A stretch of DNA of 33,288 bases, taken from assembly GCA_024697295.1 (NCBI GenBank), contig JAILFZ010000017.1, positions 1 through 33,288 of the forward strand, written 5' to 3'. The DNA is from Treponema sp. (GTDB lineage: Bacteria > Spirochaetota > Spirochaetia > Treponematales > Treponemataceae). Made by a program: the position numbers and the translations under genes. Positions 8,840-18,854 of the stretch are shown piece after piece (the stretch's first letter is position 1; each line of letters starts with the position of its first letter). Below the pieces are notes generated by a model, which saw only the letters and a list, made by a program, of their open reading frames with translations, ran no database searches and was not told where the DNA came from.

Positions 8840-10519
8840 TTAGTATATACCTGCTACAACCGGGTTGTTCCAGAGCGAACTGTAATTTACGGTTCCCCGT
8901 GAAGATTCTTCCCAGATTGACTGCAGGGCATAAGTCCGCTTTTTGTGAACTATATGACTGTTTGCAAGTGACGGCTTTAACTCGTTGTATCCACGTGAAA
9001 AAGCGATGTGCTGGCTGTCGAGGCTGCCAAAATAATAATCCCGGGTATTTTCGATTGTGCGGAATGCCTTGTATTCAAGGCCTTTGCCGAGCACTAAATC
9101 TACCGGAACCCAGCCAAAGTTTTCGATGTAAAATTCGCACCACCAGTGATTGCGGTTATTCAATTCTGAGTCAACAAGAATTCCGCTGACACTCACGCAT
9201 GGAATTCCCAGGGTGCGCAGGAGGGTAGTGTAAACGATTGTAAAGTCATACGCGTCACCCCTGTTCGATTTGATTAAATCCCTGCACTCGGAATCGCTGC
9301 TGCGTGTCTGGGGTAAAAGTTCATAGGTGTCTATCATAAAATCGTAGACAAGTTTTGCCTGGTTATACGGATTTGTTTCTTTTTTGACGATTTGTTTTGC
9401 AAGTTCCCTGAATTCATCATCGCCGCTTGCAATCAGGGCGTCGCTTTGTGTATAAGTCTTGTACAAAACGCGTTCCTTTTCCCTGTACGGCTTGACCTGT
9501 TTTGGATTTATCCTGGTTTGAACCGTATAGTCTTCGATTACAAAGCTGTGATTGAACCTTACCTGTTTTTCCTGAATCTTTGATAATTCAAGCTGGTGAA
9601 TGATTGTATTCTGGTAATGTTCAAAAACCGGTTCAGGAGAACATTCTGTCAGTTCTGCCACCGGCTGCCTTGCGCTCAGCGGCGGGCGCGGAACACGGAG
9701 CGACAGGGTTGTGTTCAATTTTGAATGAATGTCTTTTATGTCGGCAGTTACGTTTACAACGTAGGTTTTTTTATTTGAATAGAATTTTGTGCCTGCAGGA
9801 GACTTGATTTCCAGTTCAAAAAGATTGCTTTCGCCTTTTTCTGTTTCAACAAAAAAATGTCCTGTGGCAGCACCGTCTGGAATGCGTACGTGAATTTCAC
9901 TGTCGCTCCAGTATTCAAAATCGTAGTTTGCTTCGTTTGCGGCAATGTAAACCGGTTCTTCCGCGGTCTGCTCTTCAATTGCGGCAGTAAACTTTACGGA
10001 AGCGTTGTTTCTGATTGTGCCAAAGTTTGTTCCGTTGATTACGAGGAGTGAACCCGGTGTAACGCTCGGGGCATTTGTTGAAATAATTACAGGAAGAGAA
10101 GTTTTTGTGTCAGGCGGCACCTGGACAGGAATTCCTGCTTCGTTTGCAAAAAAGCCCGGTTTTGAACTTCCGGATTTGGTTGTTACGATTACAAGACCGT
10201 CCTGTACATTTGTCGGAAGAACAATTTTAATCTGGCTGTCAGTCCAGCTTAAATAACCGCTTGCAGTAATTTTGGAAATTCCTACCTGCACATAATCCGA
10301 CGAAGTTCTCGTGTTTCCAAAGTTTTCGCCCGTGATTACCATCAGGTCTCCCGGCGAACCAACTGACGGGTTTACCGATTTAATCAAAGGAATTTTACGT
10401 GATTTATAAGTTACGATTGAGAAAAATCCTAAAATGAGAAAAATTATTGAGACGACAGAAATCGCCCTGAAAAAAGGATACTTTCTGAAAAGTATTTTGA
10501 ATGTTTTAACGGCGCTCAA
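8840..10519 (-). CDS. Membrane-anchored IPT/TIG-domain protein with transglutaminase-like domain
   Basis: N-terminal TM; two TIG-like units (IKSVNPSVGSPGDLMVITGENFGNTR; VIISTNAPSVTPGSLLVINGTNFGTIR); transglutaminase core (SDSECRDLIKSNRGDAYDFTIVYTTLLRTLGIPCVSVSG...NHWWCEFYIENFGWVPVDL). Confidence 0.85.
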   Translation of the reverse strand: MSAVKTFKILFRKYPFFRAISVVSIIFLILGFFSIVTYKSRKIPLIKSVNPSVGSPGDLMVITGENFGNTRTSSDYVQVGISKITASGYLSWTDSQIKIVLPTNVQDGLVIVTTKSGSSKPGFFANEAGIPVQVPPDTKTSLPVIISTNAPSVTPGSLLVINGTNFGTIRNNASVKFTAAIEEQTAEEPVYIAANEANYDFEYWSDSEIHVRIPDGAATGHFFVETEKGESNLFELEIKSPAGTKFYSNKKTYVVNVTADIKDIHSKLNTTLSLRVPRPPLSARQPVAELTECSPEPVFEHYQNTIIHQLELSKIQEKQVRFNHSFVIEDYTVQTRINPKQVKPYREKERVLYKTYTQSDALIASGDDEFRELAKQIVKKETNPYNQAKLVYDFMIDTYELLPQTRSSDSECRDLIKSNRGDAYDFTIVYTTLLRTLGIPCVSVSGILVDSELNNRNHWWCEFYIENFGWVPVDLVLGKGLEYKAFRTIENTRDYYFGSLDSQHIAFSRGYNELKPSLANSHIVHKKRTYALQSIWEESSRGTVNYSSLWNNPVVAGIY

Positions 10520-11210
10520 GATTCTCCGCCTGTTTCATTGGAATAGTGTGCATATCTGGCACTTCTATTCTAACAGTTGGCGCAGATTTTTTAAAGTCCG
10601 GTCTAAAAACATCTACCGAGTTTAACTGTGTAAAGATTCCGTTTTTGCCTGTTGAAGCGAGGTTTGTTGCAGAAATTACCTTCTGGTTTGAATATTTTTC
10701 TGTTGAATCTTCGGCCTTTTCTTCGGCGGCCTGTTTGAAGACTTGCGAAACCTTTAATTTGTCGATATTGCCGTCAACAACAACCTCGTTCTGAATCTTT
10801 GGTGTTGCTTCCGTTCTTGCAATCGCCTGAATTGTTTTGTTGCTGTCAGTGCTTCTGAGCTGGAGAGGGATAAAAATAAGGGCAAAGACTGCGGCTGCGG
10901 CAAATGGAACAGCCCATCTGAATACAGAAGAAAATACTTTCGGATTTTTATCGCTTGTCTTTGAAGTTGTCTGTGAGTAGCGGAGTTTTGTCTGGAGACG
11001 CTCAAAACTTTTGTCCAGAAAGTCCTGAGTTACGGAAGGTGGAAGTTCGTCGCTGTTTAAAAGAGAACGCAGTGATCTGAGCCGCGAAAGCTGCTCCCGG
11101 CACTTAGGGCATGAATTAACATGAGCCTCGTATTCCGGGATAAATTTCTGAGGAAGTTCACCATCCAAATAAACTGAATGCAAATCTTTTTCAGGACAAG
11201 TAGACATCAT
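10506..11210 (-). CDS. Anti-sigma factor with zinc-finger (zf-HC2/ZAS-like) domain and one TM
   Basis: Hx3Cx2C motif AHVNSCPKC in the N-terminal domain; TM WAVPFAAAAVFALIFIPL; start MMSTCPEK preceded by ggaggcg and overlapping the 3' end of the ECF sigma gene. Confidence 0.85.
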   Translation of the reverse strand: MMSTCPEKDLHSVYLDGELPQKFIPEYEAHVNSCPKCREQLSRLRSLRSLLNSDELPPSVTQDFLDKSFERLQTKLRYSQTTSKTSDKNPKVFSSVFRWAVPFAAAAVFALIFIPLQLRSTDSNKTIQAIARTEATPKIQNEVVVDGNIDKLKVSQVFKQAAEEKAEDSTEKYSNQKVISATNLASTGKNGIFTQLNSVDVFRPDFKKSAPTVRIEVPDMHTIPMKQAENLERR

Positions 11211-11760
11211 CGCCTCCAATAAGTTTTTCCAGTTGTTCGCGGGCACGGAACATACGTATTTTTACGTTTCCTTCCGTTATGCCGAGAACCAATCCGATTT
11301 CCTTATAGTTTAAATCCCCGTATTCGCGGAGAATAATAACTTCTTTGAGTGATTGCGGCAGTTTGGCCAGCGCTTCCGCTGCGATTTTTTGAGTTTCCTT
11401 TTTAAGGTAATCAGTTTCGCCGGAAGTCTGCTGCCTCTTGTCTTCGTAAAGTGCTTTGTGATACGCGTTGCGCTCTCTCACCTTGCGTTTTGCGTAGTTC
11501 AGGCTCGCATTTTTTACGACGCGGATGAGCCAAAATTTGGCGTCATCAAGGCTCGGAAAAACCATTTGTTTTTCGCTCGCCTTGATGTATGAATCGTGAA
11601 CAATATCCTCTGCAGCATCTTCATCATTGACAATACGCCACGAGATTTTAAATAGGAGGATCATAGTTTCGTTGTAAATACGACGAAAATCTGCAGGATC
11701 TGCCGCGTTCAAGGGTTTTTGATTGCCATCCACATTATTAATAATCATTTGAGTCCCCAA
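11191..11760 (-). CDS. ECF (sigma-70 family) RNA polymerase sigma factor
   Basis: Region 2 (DAAEDIVHDSYIKASE...FWLIRVVKNASLNYAKRK) and region 4 (LPQSLKEVIILREYGDLNYKEIGLVLGITEGNVKIRMFRAREQLEKLI). Confidence 0.93.
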   Translation of the reverse strand: MGTQMIINNVDGNQKPLNAADPADFRRIYNETMILLFKISWRIVNDEDAAEDIVHDSYIKASEKQMVFPSLDDAKFWLIRVVKNASLNYAKRKVRERNAYHKALYEDKRQQTSGETDYLKKETQKIAAEALAKLPQSLKEVIILREYGDLNYKEIGLVLGITEGNVKIRMFRAREQLEKLIGGDDVYLS

Positions 11761-11800
11761 AAGTTACAGAAAAAATTAAAAAAAGATATTTTTTTAATTA

Positions 11801-13363
11801 CTAATTACGCTTCCACTCAGGTCCTGCCGGTGTGTCGATGATTGTAATTCCGCGCTGTGTAAGTTCATTACGGATTTTATCTGCTGTTGCAAAGTCTTTT
11901 GCTTTTTTTGCTGCAGTGCGCTGTTCAACAAGGGCAGTGATTTCTGCGGCCTCCGGGTCACCTGAGTGATCGTAGGCTTTCTGGTTTTCTGAGGCTGCCT
12001 TTGCAAGTTTTTCTGCAACTTCAAATCCGTTTTTGAGTACATCGAGCGAGAGAACTTTTTCCATCACAAAGATATCTGCGAGTGCCTGGCCGGCTTTCTG
12101 GCCCTTTCCGTTTGAAGCCATCTGCAATGCAGAAAGCGCAATCGGAGTTGCGAGGTCGTTTTCAAGCCCTTCCTTAAAGCGGATGAGGTTTTTAGAAGGT
12201 TCGCTTTCTTTTGAAAGTTTTCCGAGTTTTTTTGCAAAGTTTTCTTTTGTAAGACCAAGCTTTTCTTCGCTGTTTGCTTTATTAATGAGTTTTGCAACGC
12301 GTTCGTTCAGGGCTGCGCGGCCGTTTCTTGCGCTTTCAAGTCCGTTGATGGAGAAGAGAAGAGGCTTACGGTAGTGACCGCCCAGCAGGAAGAATCTGTA
12401 GTCCAGCGGTTCAAAGCCCTTTGACTTGAGGGAATATCCTTTTTCAGGCGGAAGGTCTGTCTGGAGCGTGATAAAGTGACCTGAAGACTTTGACATCTTT
12501 CCGCCTTCAAGAATCAGAAATTCATTATGCATCCAGTATTTTACCCATGGTCCTTCTTTTGCTTCTTCCGGAGTAAAGCTTCCTTCACTCTGGGCAATTT
12601 CGTTTGTGTGGTGAACCGGCACATGGTCAATTCCACCAGTGTGGATGTCGATGTGCTTTCCGAGGTATTTCATGCTCATTGCAGAACACTCGATGTGCCA
12701 TCCCGGATAACCGCGTCCCCACGGGCTGTCCCAGGTCATGGCCTGATTTTCGAATTTGGATTTTGTAAACCACAGGACAAAGTCTCCGGGGTTGCGTTTA
12801 TTTTCGTCGACAACTACAACTTTGCGCTTTCCCTTTCCTGCAACGAGGCTGTCCAGGTCAAGGTTGGCCAGTTTTCCGTAATCCGGGTATGTTGAAATAT
12901 CGTAGTAGAGGTTTCCGCCTGACATGTAAGTGTGACCGTTTGCCTCGAGTTTTTTGATAAGGTCAATCATTTCCTGAATATGGTCAGTTGCCTTACAGAT
13001 TACGTCCGGGTGACGGATGTTGAGGGCGTCGATATCAGCCATAAAAGCGTCAGTGTAGAATTTAGCTACGTCGAGTACCGACTGGTGGCGTTCTTCGGCT
13101 GTTTTTACCATTTTGTCATCGCCGTCGTCAGTATCGCCGGTCAGGTGTCCGACGTCAGTGATGTTCATTACGTGTTTGATTTTATAGCCGAGGTAGCTCA
13201 GGGTTTTGTCGAGCACATCCAGAAATACATAAGCCCTCAAATTACCGATGTGGGCGTAATTGTAAACTGTCGGACCGCAGCCGTAAAAACCTACAAAGCC
13301 CGGTTTTACGCTTTCAAAGTCCTGCATTTTTCTGCCCATTGTGTTAAATACTTTCAATGCCAT
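11801..13363 (-). CDS. cysS: Cysteinyl-tRNA synthetase
   Basis: [24 protein letters not shown] (HIGH), [26 protein letters not shown] (KMSKS). Confidence 0.97.
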   Translation of the reverse strand: MALKVFNTMGRKMQDFESVKPGFVGFYGCGPTVYNYAHIGNLRAYVFLDVLDKTLSYLGYKIKHVMNITDVGHLTGDTDDGDDKMVKTAEERHQSVLDVAKFYTDAFMADIDALNIRHPDVICKATDHIQEMIDLIKKLEANGHTYMSGGNLYYDISTYPDYGKLANLDLDSLVAGKGKRKVVVVDENKRNPGDFVLWFTKSKFENQAMTWDSPWGRGYPGWHIECSAMSMKYLGKHIDIHTGGIDHVPVHHTNEIAQSEGSFTPEEAKEGPWVKYWMHNEFLILEGGKMSKSSGHFITLQTDLPPEKGYSLKSKGFEPLDYRFFLLGGHYRKPLLFSINGLESARNGRAALNERVAKLINKANSEEKLGLTKENFAKKLGKLSKESEPSKNLIRFKEGLENDLATPIALSALQMASNGKGQKAGQALADIFVMEKVLSLDVLKNGFEVAEKLAKAASENQKAYDHSGDPEAAEITALVEQRTAAKKAKDFATADKIRNELTQRGITIIDTPAGPEWKRN

Positions 13364-13464
13364 ATGTAATTCCTTTTGTGTTGAATTTTTGTCCTGCCAA
13401 CTTTAACTAAACCCGAACCCTTAAAAAGCCGATTTTTATTAAAGGATAATAGACAGGATTAAGT

Positions 13465-14409
13465 ATGATTTTACGCAATTTTGAACTTCTGTTCAATGAC
13501 AGTAATAATTTTAGAGGCAGCGTTCTGCATGATGAAAAGCTTTCCAGGCACACTTCGATGAATGTGGGCGGACCTGCGTCTCTTTTTATTGAACCTGCTG
13601 ATACTGAAAGCCTCGTTTATGCCATAAAAAACTGTATCCAAAGCAAAGTAGAATTCTTTGTGCTCGGCGGCGGAAGCAACGTAATCTTCTGCGATGAAGG
13701 ACTCGACGCCGTAATCTGCACCAGAAAATTGAATTCAATTCACTCTTCGCCAGGCGGAGACAAATCCATCAGGACCGGCGCCGGTGCAAGCTGGGCAGGT
13801 GTAATTCAATTCTGCAAAAGCCATAACCTCGGCGGTTTTGAACCTTTTACAGGCCTGAGCGGAACGGTCGGCGGCGCAATTTTTATGAACGCAAGCTGCT
13901 TTTCTCTTTCGACGGATTCAAGACTTTTGAATGTAACTTATCTTGATACAGAAGATTTTAAAATAAAAGAATATAATAAAAATCCGGCTGACTGGGCATA
14001 CAAGGTAAGCCCGTTTAACGGCGTAAAGAAAATCATCCTTGAAGCAGAATTTTCTGTGACAGAAGGTTTTGACAAAACTTTGAGCGATGCGACGATTCAA
14101 AGCCGCCGCGAAAAGGGACACTTTAAGGCTCCAAGTGCCGGAAGCGTATTTAAAAATGATGGCGATAAAATTGCCGGCCGGCTGATCGATGAATGCGGTC
14201 TTAAGGGCAAAAGAGTCGGAGGTGCCCAGATTGCTCCATGGCACGCAAATTTTATTATAAATCCGGATGGCAGGGCGACATATAAAGACGTACTTGCACT
14301 CGTGGAACTGATAAAAAAGGAAGTTTATAAAAAGCACGGAATTCAATTAAAACAAGAAGTTTTATTCATTGACAAAGAATTTTGTGCCCCTTATACTGAA
14401 GAAGACTAA
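13465..14409 (+). CDS. murB: UDP-N-acetylenolpyruvoylglucosamine reductase
   Basis: HTSMNVGGPASLFIEP, GGGSNVIF, GLSGTVGGAIFMNASCF, GHFKAPSAGSVFKN, GRLIDECGLKGKRVGGAQI. Confidence 0.95.
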   Translation: MILRNFELLFNDSNNFRGSVLHDEKLSRHTSMNVGGPASLFIEPADTESLVYAIKNCIQSKVEFFVLGGGSNVIFCDEGLDAVICTRKLNSIHSSPGGDKSIRTGAGASWAGVIQFCKSHNLGGFEPFTGLSGTVGGAIFMNASCFSLSTDSRLLNVTYLDTEDFKIKEYNKNPADWAYKVSPFNGVKKIILEAEFSVTEGFDKTLSDATIQSRREKGHFKAPSAGSVFKNDGDKIAGRLIDECGLKGKRVGGAQIAPWHANFIINPDGRATYKDVLALVELIKKEVYKKHGIQLKQEVLFIDKEFCAPYTEED

Positions 14410-14415
14410 TAGTAG

Positions 14416-15609
14416 GTGGATAAATTGCTACAGTTATCGTTTGTTAATTTTAGACAGGGCTCTTACATCGTTGTTGAAGGAAAACCTCAGAACGATATTT
14501 TTTACATCATTCAGTGCGGTAAGGTAAGATTACAGAGAGAAAATCAGATTCCGGGACAGCAGCCTGAAATTCAGGGACCGGGTGACTTCGTAGGCGTTGT
14601 TTCCTGTATGTCAAACCACTCACAGATTGATACGGCCGTGGCCCTTACTGATGTAGTCTGCATTTCTGTCCGCCGTGACCAGTACCCTGAACTGATTGAA
14701 CGCAACACACCTGTAGCTATGAAAATTATCCGTACATTTGCAAACCGCATGCGTTTGATGAATGATACTCTGATGCAGGCCACATTGAACAACTCAGCCG
14801 CCCAGTCAGCAGAACAGATTTATCAGGTTGCCTCTTATTACGACAAGATCAAGCAGCCAAGCATAGCAATTTACGCATATTATCAGTACATCAAGTCAAA
14901 TCCGATGGGTTCAAATGTTAACAACGCAAAAATGAGATTCCAGGCGCTGCGCGGTCAGAGCCGTGCCGTTTATTTTGAATCCAATCAGGACCTTTTAAGA
15001 GTTTACCCTAAAGATACCATGATTATGTCAGAAAACCAGAGTGGTGCTGATATGTTCATTATCCAGGACGGAAAGGTTAAGATTTCAAAAATCGTGGACG
15101 GAACAGAAGTAACACTGGCAATCCTCAAAAAAGGTGATATGTTCGGTGAAATGGCCCTGCTTGAAAACAAGCCGCGTTCAGCAAGTGCAATCGCAGAAGA
15201 AGAATGCCGCCTGATGACCGTTAACCGCCAGAACTTTAATCAGATGGTTGCAACTCAGCCTCAGCTGATTGCCCGCCTTACAACAACACTCGCAGAACGA
15301 ATCTTCGTTATGCAGAGACAGCTTGCAAACTCTCAGCTCACAGCACCTGTAGAAAAGATGGTTGATATGCTCGCCCTCCAGGTTGAAAAAGCAAAAATTT
15401 CAATTTCAAACAAAACTACATTTCAGACAGATATTACTCCGCAGGATATCGCAACAATGTGCGGGCTTACACAGCAGGAACAGGCACTTTACCTCCACAA
15501 GTTTATGATTGATCCTCATGTAAAACTGGTAGAAAACAAGATTCTTGTTCCGGATTGTCTGGAACTCGTAAAACAGGCTGCTTTTTACCGCAAGCAGTGC
15601 CGCAAGTAA
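14416..15609 (+). CDS. CRP-like regulator with two cyclic-nucleotide-binding-type domains
   Basis: GTG start. Two cupin-like CAP_ED units (GSYIVVEGKPQNDIFYIIQCGKVRLQ...PGDFVGVVSCM; DTMIMSENQSGADMFIIQDGKVKISKI...KKGDMFGEMALLENKPRSASAIAEEECRLMTV) joined by a helical linker, plus a C-terminal winged-helix-like region. Confidence 0.85.
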   Translation: MDKLLQLSFVNFRQGSYIVVEGKPQNDIFYIIQCGKVRLQRENQIPGQQPEIQGPGDFVGVVSCMSNHSQIDTAVALTDVVCISVRRDQYPELIERNTPVAMKIIRTFANRMRLMNDTLMQATLNNSAAQSAEQIYQVASYYDKIKQPSIAIYAYYQYIKSNPMGSNVNNAKMRFQALRGQSRAVYFESNQDLLRVYPKDTMIMSENQSGADMFIIQDGKVKISKIVDGTEVTLAILKKGDMFGEMALLENKPRSASAIAEEECRLMTVNRQNFNQMVATQPQLIARLTTTLAERIFVMQRQLANSQLTAPVEKMVDMLALQVEKAKISISNKTTFQTDITPQDIATMCGLTQQEQALYLHKFMIDPHVKLVENKILVPDCLELVKQAAFYRKQCRK

Positions 15610-15659
15610 TTATACTTGGTGAGGCACAGCCGCCAACGCGCTTTTATTAAGGAGTTTTA

Positions 15660-16187
15660 ATGAAATTCCGTCTTTTGTTTATTGCACTTTTTTCTTTGTC
15701 TCTTTTTGCTTTTGCCCTTCCGTCAGGCTATGGTTCAATTAAACTCGGGATGTCTGTAGACGAAGTAAAGAATGAATTAAAAAAGAACAGCGACTTCGGT
15801 TACCGTGGTGACAGAGACGTTTCTTTATCACCTCAGACAAAACAGGTTTTGATAGAAACTGATTCAACAAAAAATCCGTATTCGTTTTTTGGCCGCTGCT
15901 GGTTCCAGTTTGTGGACGAAAAACTTTTTTCAATAACCCTCAACTTAAATCCTAAAAAGCTTGACCATTTTTCCGTATTCAGCACATTGAAGGGCAAGTA
16001 CGGCAATCCGGACAAAATCTCGCCGGCGTTTTCGCAGTGGAAGGATGATGATGTTATGATGAGCCTTGAACGCCCGCTGACGCTCAAATACATTGACGCA
16101 CGTGCATTTGACAAAATGCAGGAAAAAAGCGGAGTCCAGAAAACTGTCGAAGAAAAATCCGTCGAAGACTTCCTGTCCGGCCTTTAA
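15660..16187 (+). CDS. Secreted hypothetical protein
   Basis: AAGGAG RBS upstream; signal peptide MKFRLLFIALFSLSLFAFA; conserved-looking GYGSIKLGMSVDEVKNELKK segment. Confidence 0.75.
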   Translation: MKFRLLFIALFSLSLFAFALPSGYGSIKLGMSVDEVKNELKKNSDFGYRGDRDVSLSPQTKQVLIETDSTKNPYSFFGRCWFQFVDEKLFSITLNLNPKKLDHFSVFSTLKGKYGNPDKISPAFSQWKDDDVMMSLERPLTLKYIDARAFDKMQEKSGVQKTVEEKSVEDFLSGL

Positions 16188-16200
16188 TTTTTGGCTGCCT

Positions 16201-16659
16201 TTACAGACCTAAAACTTTGTCGCCTGTTTTAATTCCATTCTTTTTGAACCAGCCCTGAGGAACTTCGAGCGCGTAGCGTACGCTGACCGTACTGTTGATG
16301 TTCTGCAGGCTGAACGGAGTCATGTCAAAGATGTCGCGGATGCGTCCGCTGCTGTCGATGTATGCGATTGAAAGCGGGTGAGGTGTGTTTTTCATCCAAA
16401 AGCTTAAAAACTGGTCGTTTTCAAAAACAAAGAGCATTCCTGTCCCGTCCGGGATATTTTTGCGCTCCATAAAGCCAAAGTTTCTTTCTTCAGGTTTTAC
16501 TGCCATTTCGCAGCTGACTTTTATCCGGGAGCCGTCTGCTTTTTGAATCATAAAATCCTTTACCGGAAGCTTTTGTGCCGAGCACGAAGAAAGCACGGTT
16601 AATTCAATCAGTGAAAGAAAAATAAAAACTTTCTGCTTAAAACTCAAACTTCCGGTCAT
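16201..16659 (-). CDS. DUF192 (COG1430-like) lipoprotein
   Basis: Lipobox-like VLSSC; RNFGFMERKNIPDGTGMLFVFENDQFLSFWMKNTPHPLSIAYIDSSGRI and ALEVPQGWFKKNGIKTGDKV match the DUF192 pattern. Confidence 0.85.
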   Translation of the reverse strand: MTGSLSFKQKVFIFLSLIELTVLSSCSAQKLPVKDFMIQKADGSRIKVSCEMAVKPEERNFGFMERKNIPDGTGMLFVFENDQFLSFWMKNTPHPLSIAYIDSSGRIRDIFDMTPFSLQNINSTVSVRYALEVPQGWFKKNGIKTGDKVLGL

Positions 16660-16664
16660 AAAAG

Positions 16665-17810
16665 TTAAACGTCCATATTTTTAAGTTCTGCAAGAGCGAT
16701 TTTGTCGTTCGGATCGTATTCAAGAACGGTCTGGAAGTAACTGGCTGCCAGGGCTGGATTTCCTTCTTTGAGTGCGATATAACCGAGGTTAGAAATAATC
16801 TTGGTGTTTTCGCCGTCCATTGAAAGAGCTTTTTCCAGATATTTTTTTGCCTTTGGAAGATCCTTTTCTTCCATGCAGCAGATTGCAAGTTCGTTGTATG
16901 TGTCGGCAGTCTCTCCGCCATCGAGTGAGAGTGCTTTTTCAAATGCCTTTTTGGCATCTTCGTAGCGTTCAAGGCGGCGCAGTCCCCAGCCGAGCATAAA
17001 CCACGCATTCCAGACATCAGGATTTTTCTGCAGGTAAGCACGGATTTCTTCGAGGCCTTTTTCTTCTTCGCCGTTTGCAATGAGTTTGTGGGCGGCCCTG
17101 AAGTGGTCGTCGTCCATGTTGCGGTTGTTAATCTGGTTGATTAACTGCTGTGCGCGGTTCTTTTTGTAAAGTCCGTTTTCGCCCATTGATTCGTCTGTTT
17201 CATCGCAGGTCAGGGCAAGGTATGTTTCAAAACAGCTTTTTGCTTCTGCAAAGTTGTACTGCTTAAGGTAGAAAAAACCGCTGTTAAAGAAAGCGTCTGG
17301 AACTGCAGGTTCGTTGTCCATTGCCATTTTATAAAAGTGAAGGGCTTCGTCATCGTAAGCGTCGGCATCTTCGATAAGTCCGTTTCTTCTGTATGAATCA
17401 GCCCTCTGGTCAAAGAAAAGCGCTGAATTCAAAATCGTCGGAACGTCTTCCGGGTCGTAACCGCGCAAAACAGCGTAAAGTTCTTCGGCCATGTCCCAGT
17501 CTTCGTTCTTTGTTTTTAAGATTGCGGCTTCTGTCATTTCTTTTTTTAGGTTAGGGCGTGCATTTTTTAAAAGCGAGCGGTAGTACAGAATATTTTTGTT
17601 GTCACTGTCGTAAGCCATGATTGTCAGAAGACCTGCGAGAATCTGCTCTTCTGTAAGTTCCTTCATGTTAAAAGTGCCCGGAGCGTCCTTGTCTTTTTTC
17701 TGTACAGGAAGCGGAATGGCCGGGTCAATGTGGATTCCTTTGCCGGAAAGCTTAACCTCATCACTGAAATTGATAAAGTAAACGGTGTCTAATGGATTTG
17801 AGGGATTCAT
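16665..17810 (-). CDS. TPR-repeat protein
   Basis: Serial TPR units (WNAWFMLGWGLRRLERYEDAKKAFEKALSLDGGE; AKKYLEKALSMDGENTKIISNLGYIALKEGNPALAASYFQTVLEYDPND). Confidence 0.88.
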   Translation of the reverse strand: MNPSNPLDTVYFINFSDEVKLSGKGIHIDPAIPLPVQKKDKDAPGTFNMKELTEEQILAGLLTIMAYDSDNKNILYYRSLLKNARPNLKKEMTEAAILKTKNEDWDMAEELYAVLRGYDPEDVPTILNSALFFDQRADSYRRNGLIEDADAYDDEALHFYKMAMDNEPAVPDAFFNSGFFYLKQYNFAEAKSCFETYLALTCDETDESMGENGLYKKNRAQQLINQINNRNMDDDHFRAAHKLIANGEEEKGLEEIRAYLQKNPDVWNAWFMLGWGLRRLERYEDAKKAFEKALSLDGGETADTYNELAICCMEEKDLPKAKKYLEKALSMDGENTKIISNLGYIALKEGNPALAASYFQTVLEYDPNDKIALAELKNMDV

Positions 17811-17849
17811 AAAAAGTACCTGTAAATATAATTAAACTAAAGCGGAAAA

Positions 17850-18797
17850 CTAATTTCCGCCGTTCTGATTGTTCTGTGGAGCAAGGGAGCCCTGAGCCGG
17901 AGCTGCCTGTTGTGCCTGCTGGGCAGCCTGAGCCTGGGCTGCGGCCCTTGCCTGTGCTGCCCTCTGCATTGCAATCTGGTCGCTTGCAGACAGCTGTGTT
18001 TTGCGTACAGCTGTAAGATAGTTGTTTACGTGAAGCTTGTATGAAAGAGGAACCATCTTTTCTGAAAAACTCATGCTTGCGGCAACGATGTCTTTACGGC
18101 CTTCGATAAGTTCTGCGGCAACAATTGCGCCATTCAACTGGAGTACTTCGTCCGGATCTTCAAATTCAAGGCGGAGCGTTGCAGGTTTATTTGTAAGGAA
18201 TTGAGACAGTCCGAGAAGAATAATCTTTGCCCCGGAAAAAGAAAGGTCGCGTACGATACAGTGGCGCGGAACCCCCTGAACCATAATAATGGCTTCTTCT
18301 TTTACGAGTCCCAGTTTTCGTTTTGAATCTTCATTCAAGATAATACGCTCTTCGCGGCGGCGGATTGCGTTTGAGTTTGCTTCGAGAAGGCGTCCGATAA
18401 CTTCAATCAGATCATCAGGCGGACGCTGTGTAAAGGTAAGGGTAACTATCGCAAGGTCTTTTGAATTCATGTACGGGACAATGCTTGTAACACGTCCTGC
18501 TACAAAAAAACTCATCAGCTGGTTTTCTGTTTCAAAAAAGCAGAAACGGATGTTGATGCCTGTTGTGTCTTTGTTGGATAGAGACTGAAACGCCCCCCCC
18601 TTTGTTCCAACGATGATTTTTGCATGCTGGAAAGAGGTTGAGTTAATGATACAGGGCCATTGACCGTTATTACATTTGACATAAATCTGGCGTGGGTCAA
18701 GTCCGATTGCGCGTATTATGTCCTTTGTGAATGTAATTTCTGTGTCGCGATACTGGTCGTAGTATTTTGTAATCTGTTGACTTGTTACAATCCCCAT
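17850..18797 (-). CDS. PilZ-domain protein (candidate c-di-GMP receptor) with Ala/Gln-rich tail
   Basis: PilZ signature RRREER...[18 protein letters not shown]-terminal domain typical of spirochaete PilZ proteins; low-complexity [23 protein letters not shown]-terminus. Confidence 0.85.
   Translation of the reverse strand: MGIVTSQQITKYYDQYRDTEITFTKDIIRAIGLDPRQIYVKCNNGQWPCIINSTSFQHAKIIVGTKGGAFQSLSNKDTTGINIRFCFFETENQLMSFFVAGRVTSIVPYMNSKDLAIVTLTFTQRPPDDLIEVIGRLLEANSNAIRRREERIILNEDSKRKLGLVKEEAIIMVQGVPRHCIVRDLSFSGAKIILLGLSQFLTNKPATLRLEFEDPDEVLQLNGAIVAAELIEGRKDIVAASMSFSEKMVPLSYKLHVNNYLTAVRKTQLSASDQIAMQRAAQARAAAQAQAAQQAQQAAPAQGSLAPQNNQNGGN
18593..18600 (-). repeat. Homopolymeric G8 tract (C8 on + strand) inside the PilZ CDS
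   Basis: + strand cg-cccccccc-ttt; read on - as AAG GGG GGG GCG (K-G-G-A). Confidence 0.97.
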
Positions 18798-18854
18798 AAA
18801 TAAACATCTTATTTTATCTTGACTTTACTGTCAATTAAAAGTCCCGTTTTATCT

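Noticed and set aside
17860-17970. Ala/Gln-rich tract at the PilZ C-terminus as a tandem repeat
   Set aside because: Irregular low-complexity coding sequence (gcc/ctg/cag mix) without a clean repeat unit; probably a disordered tail.
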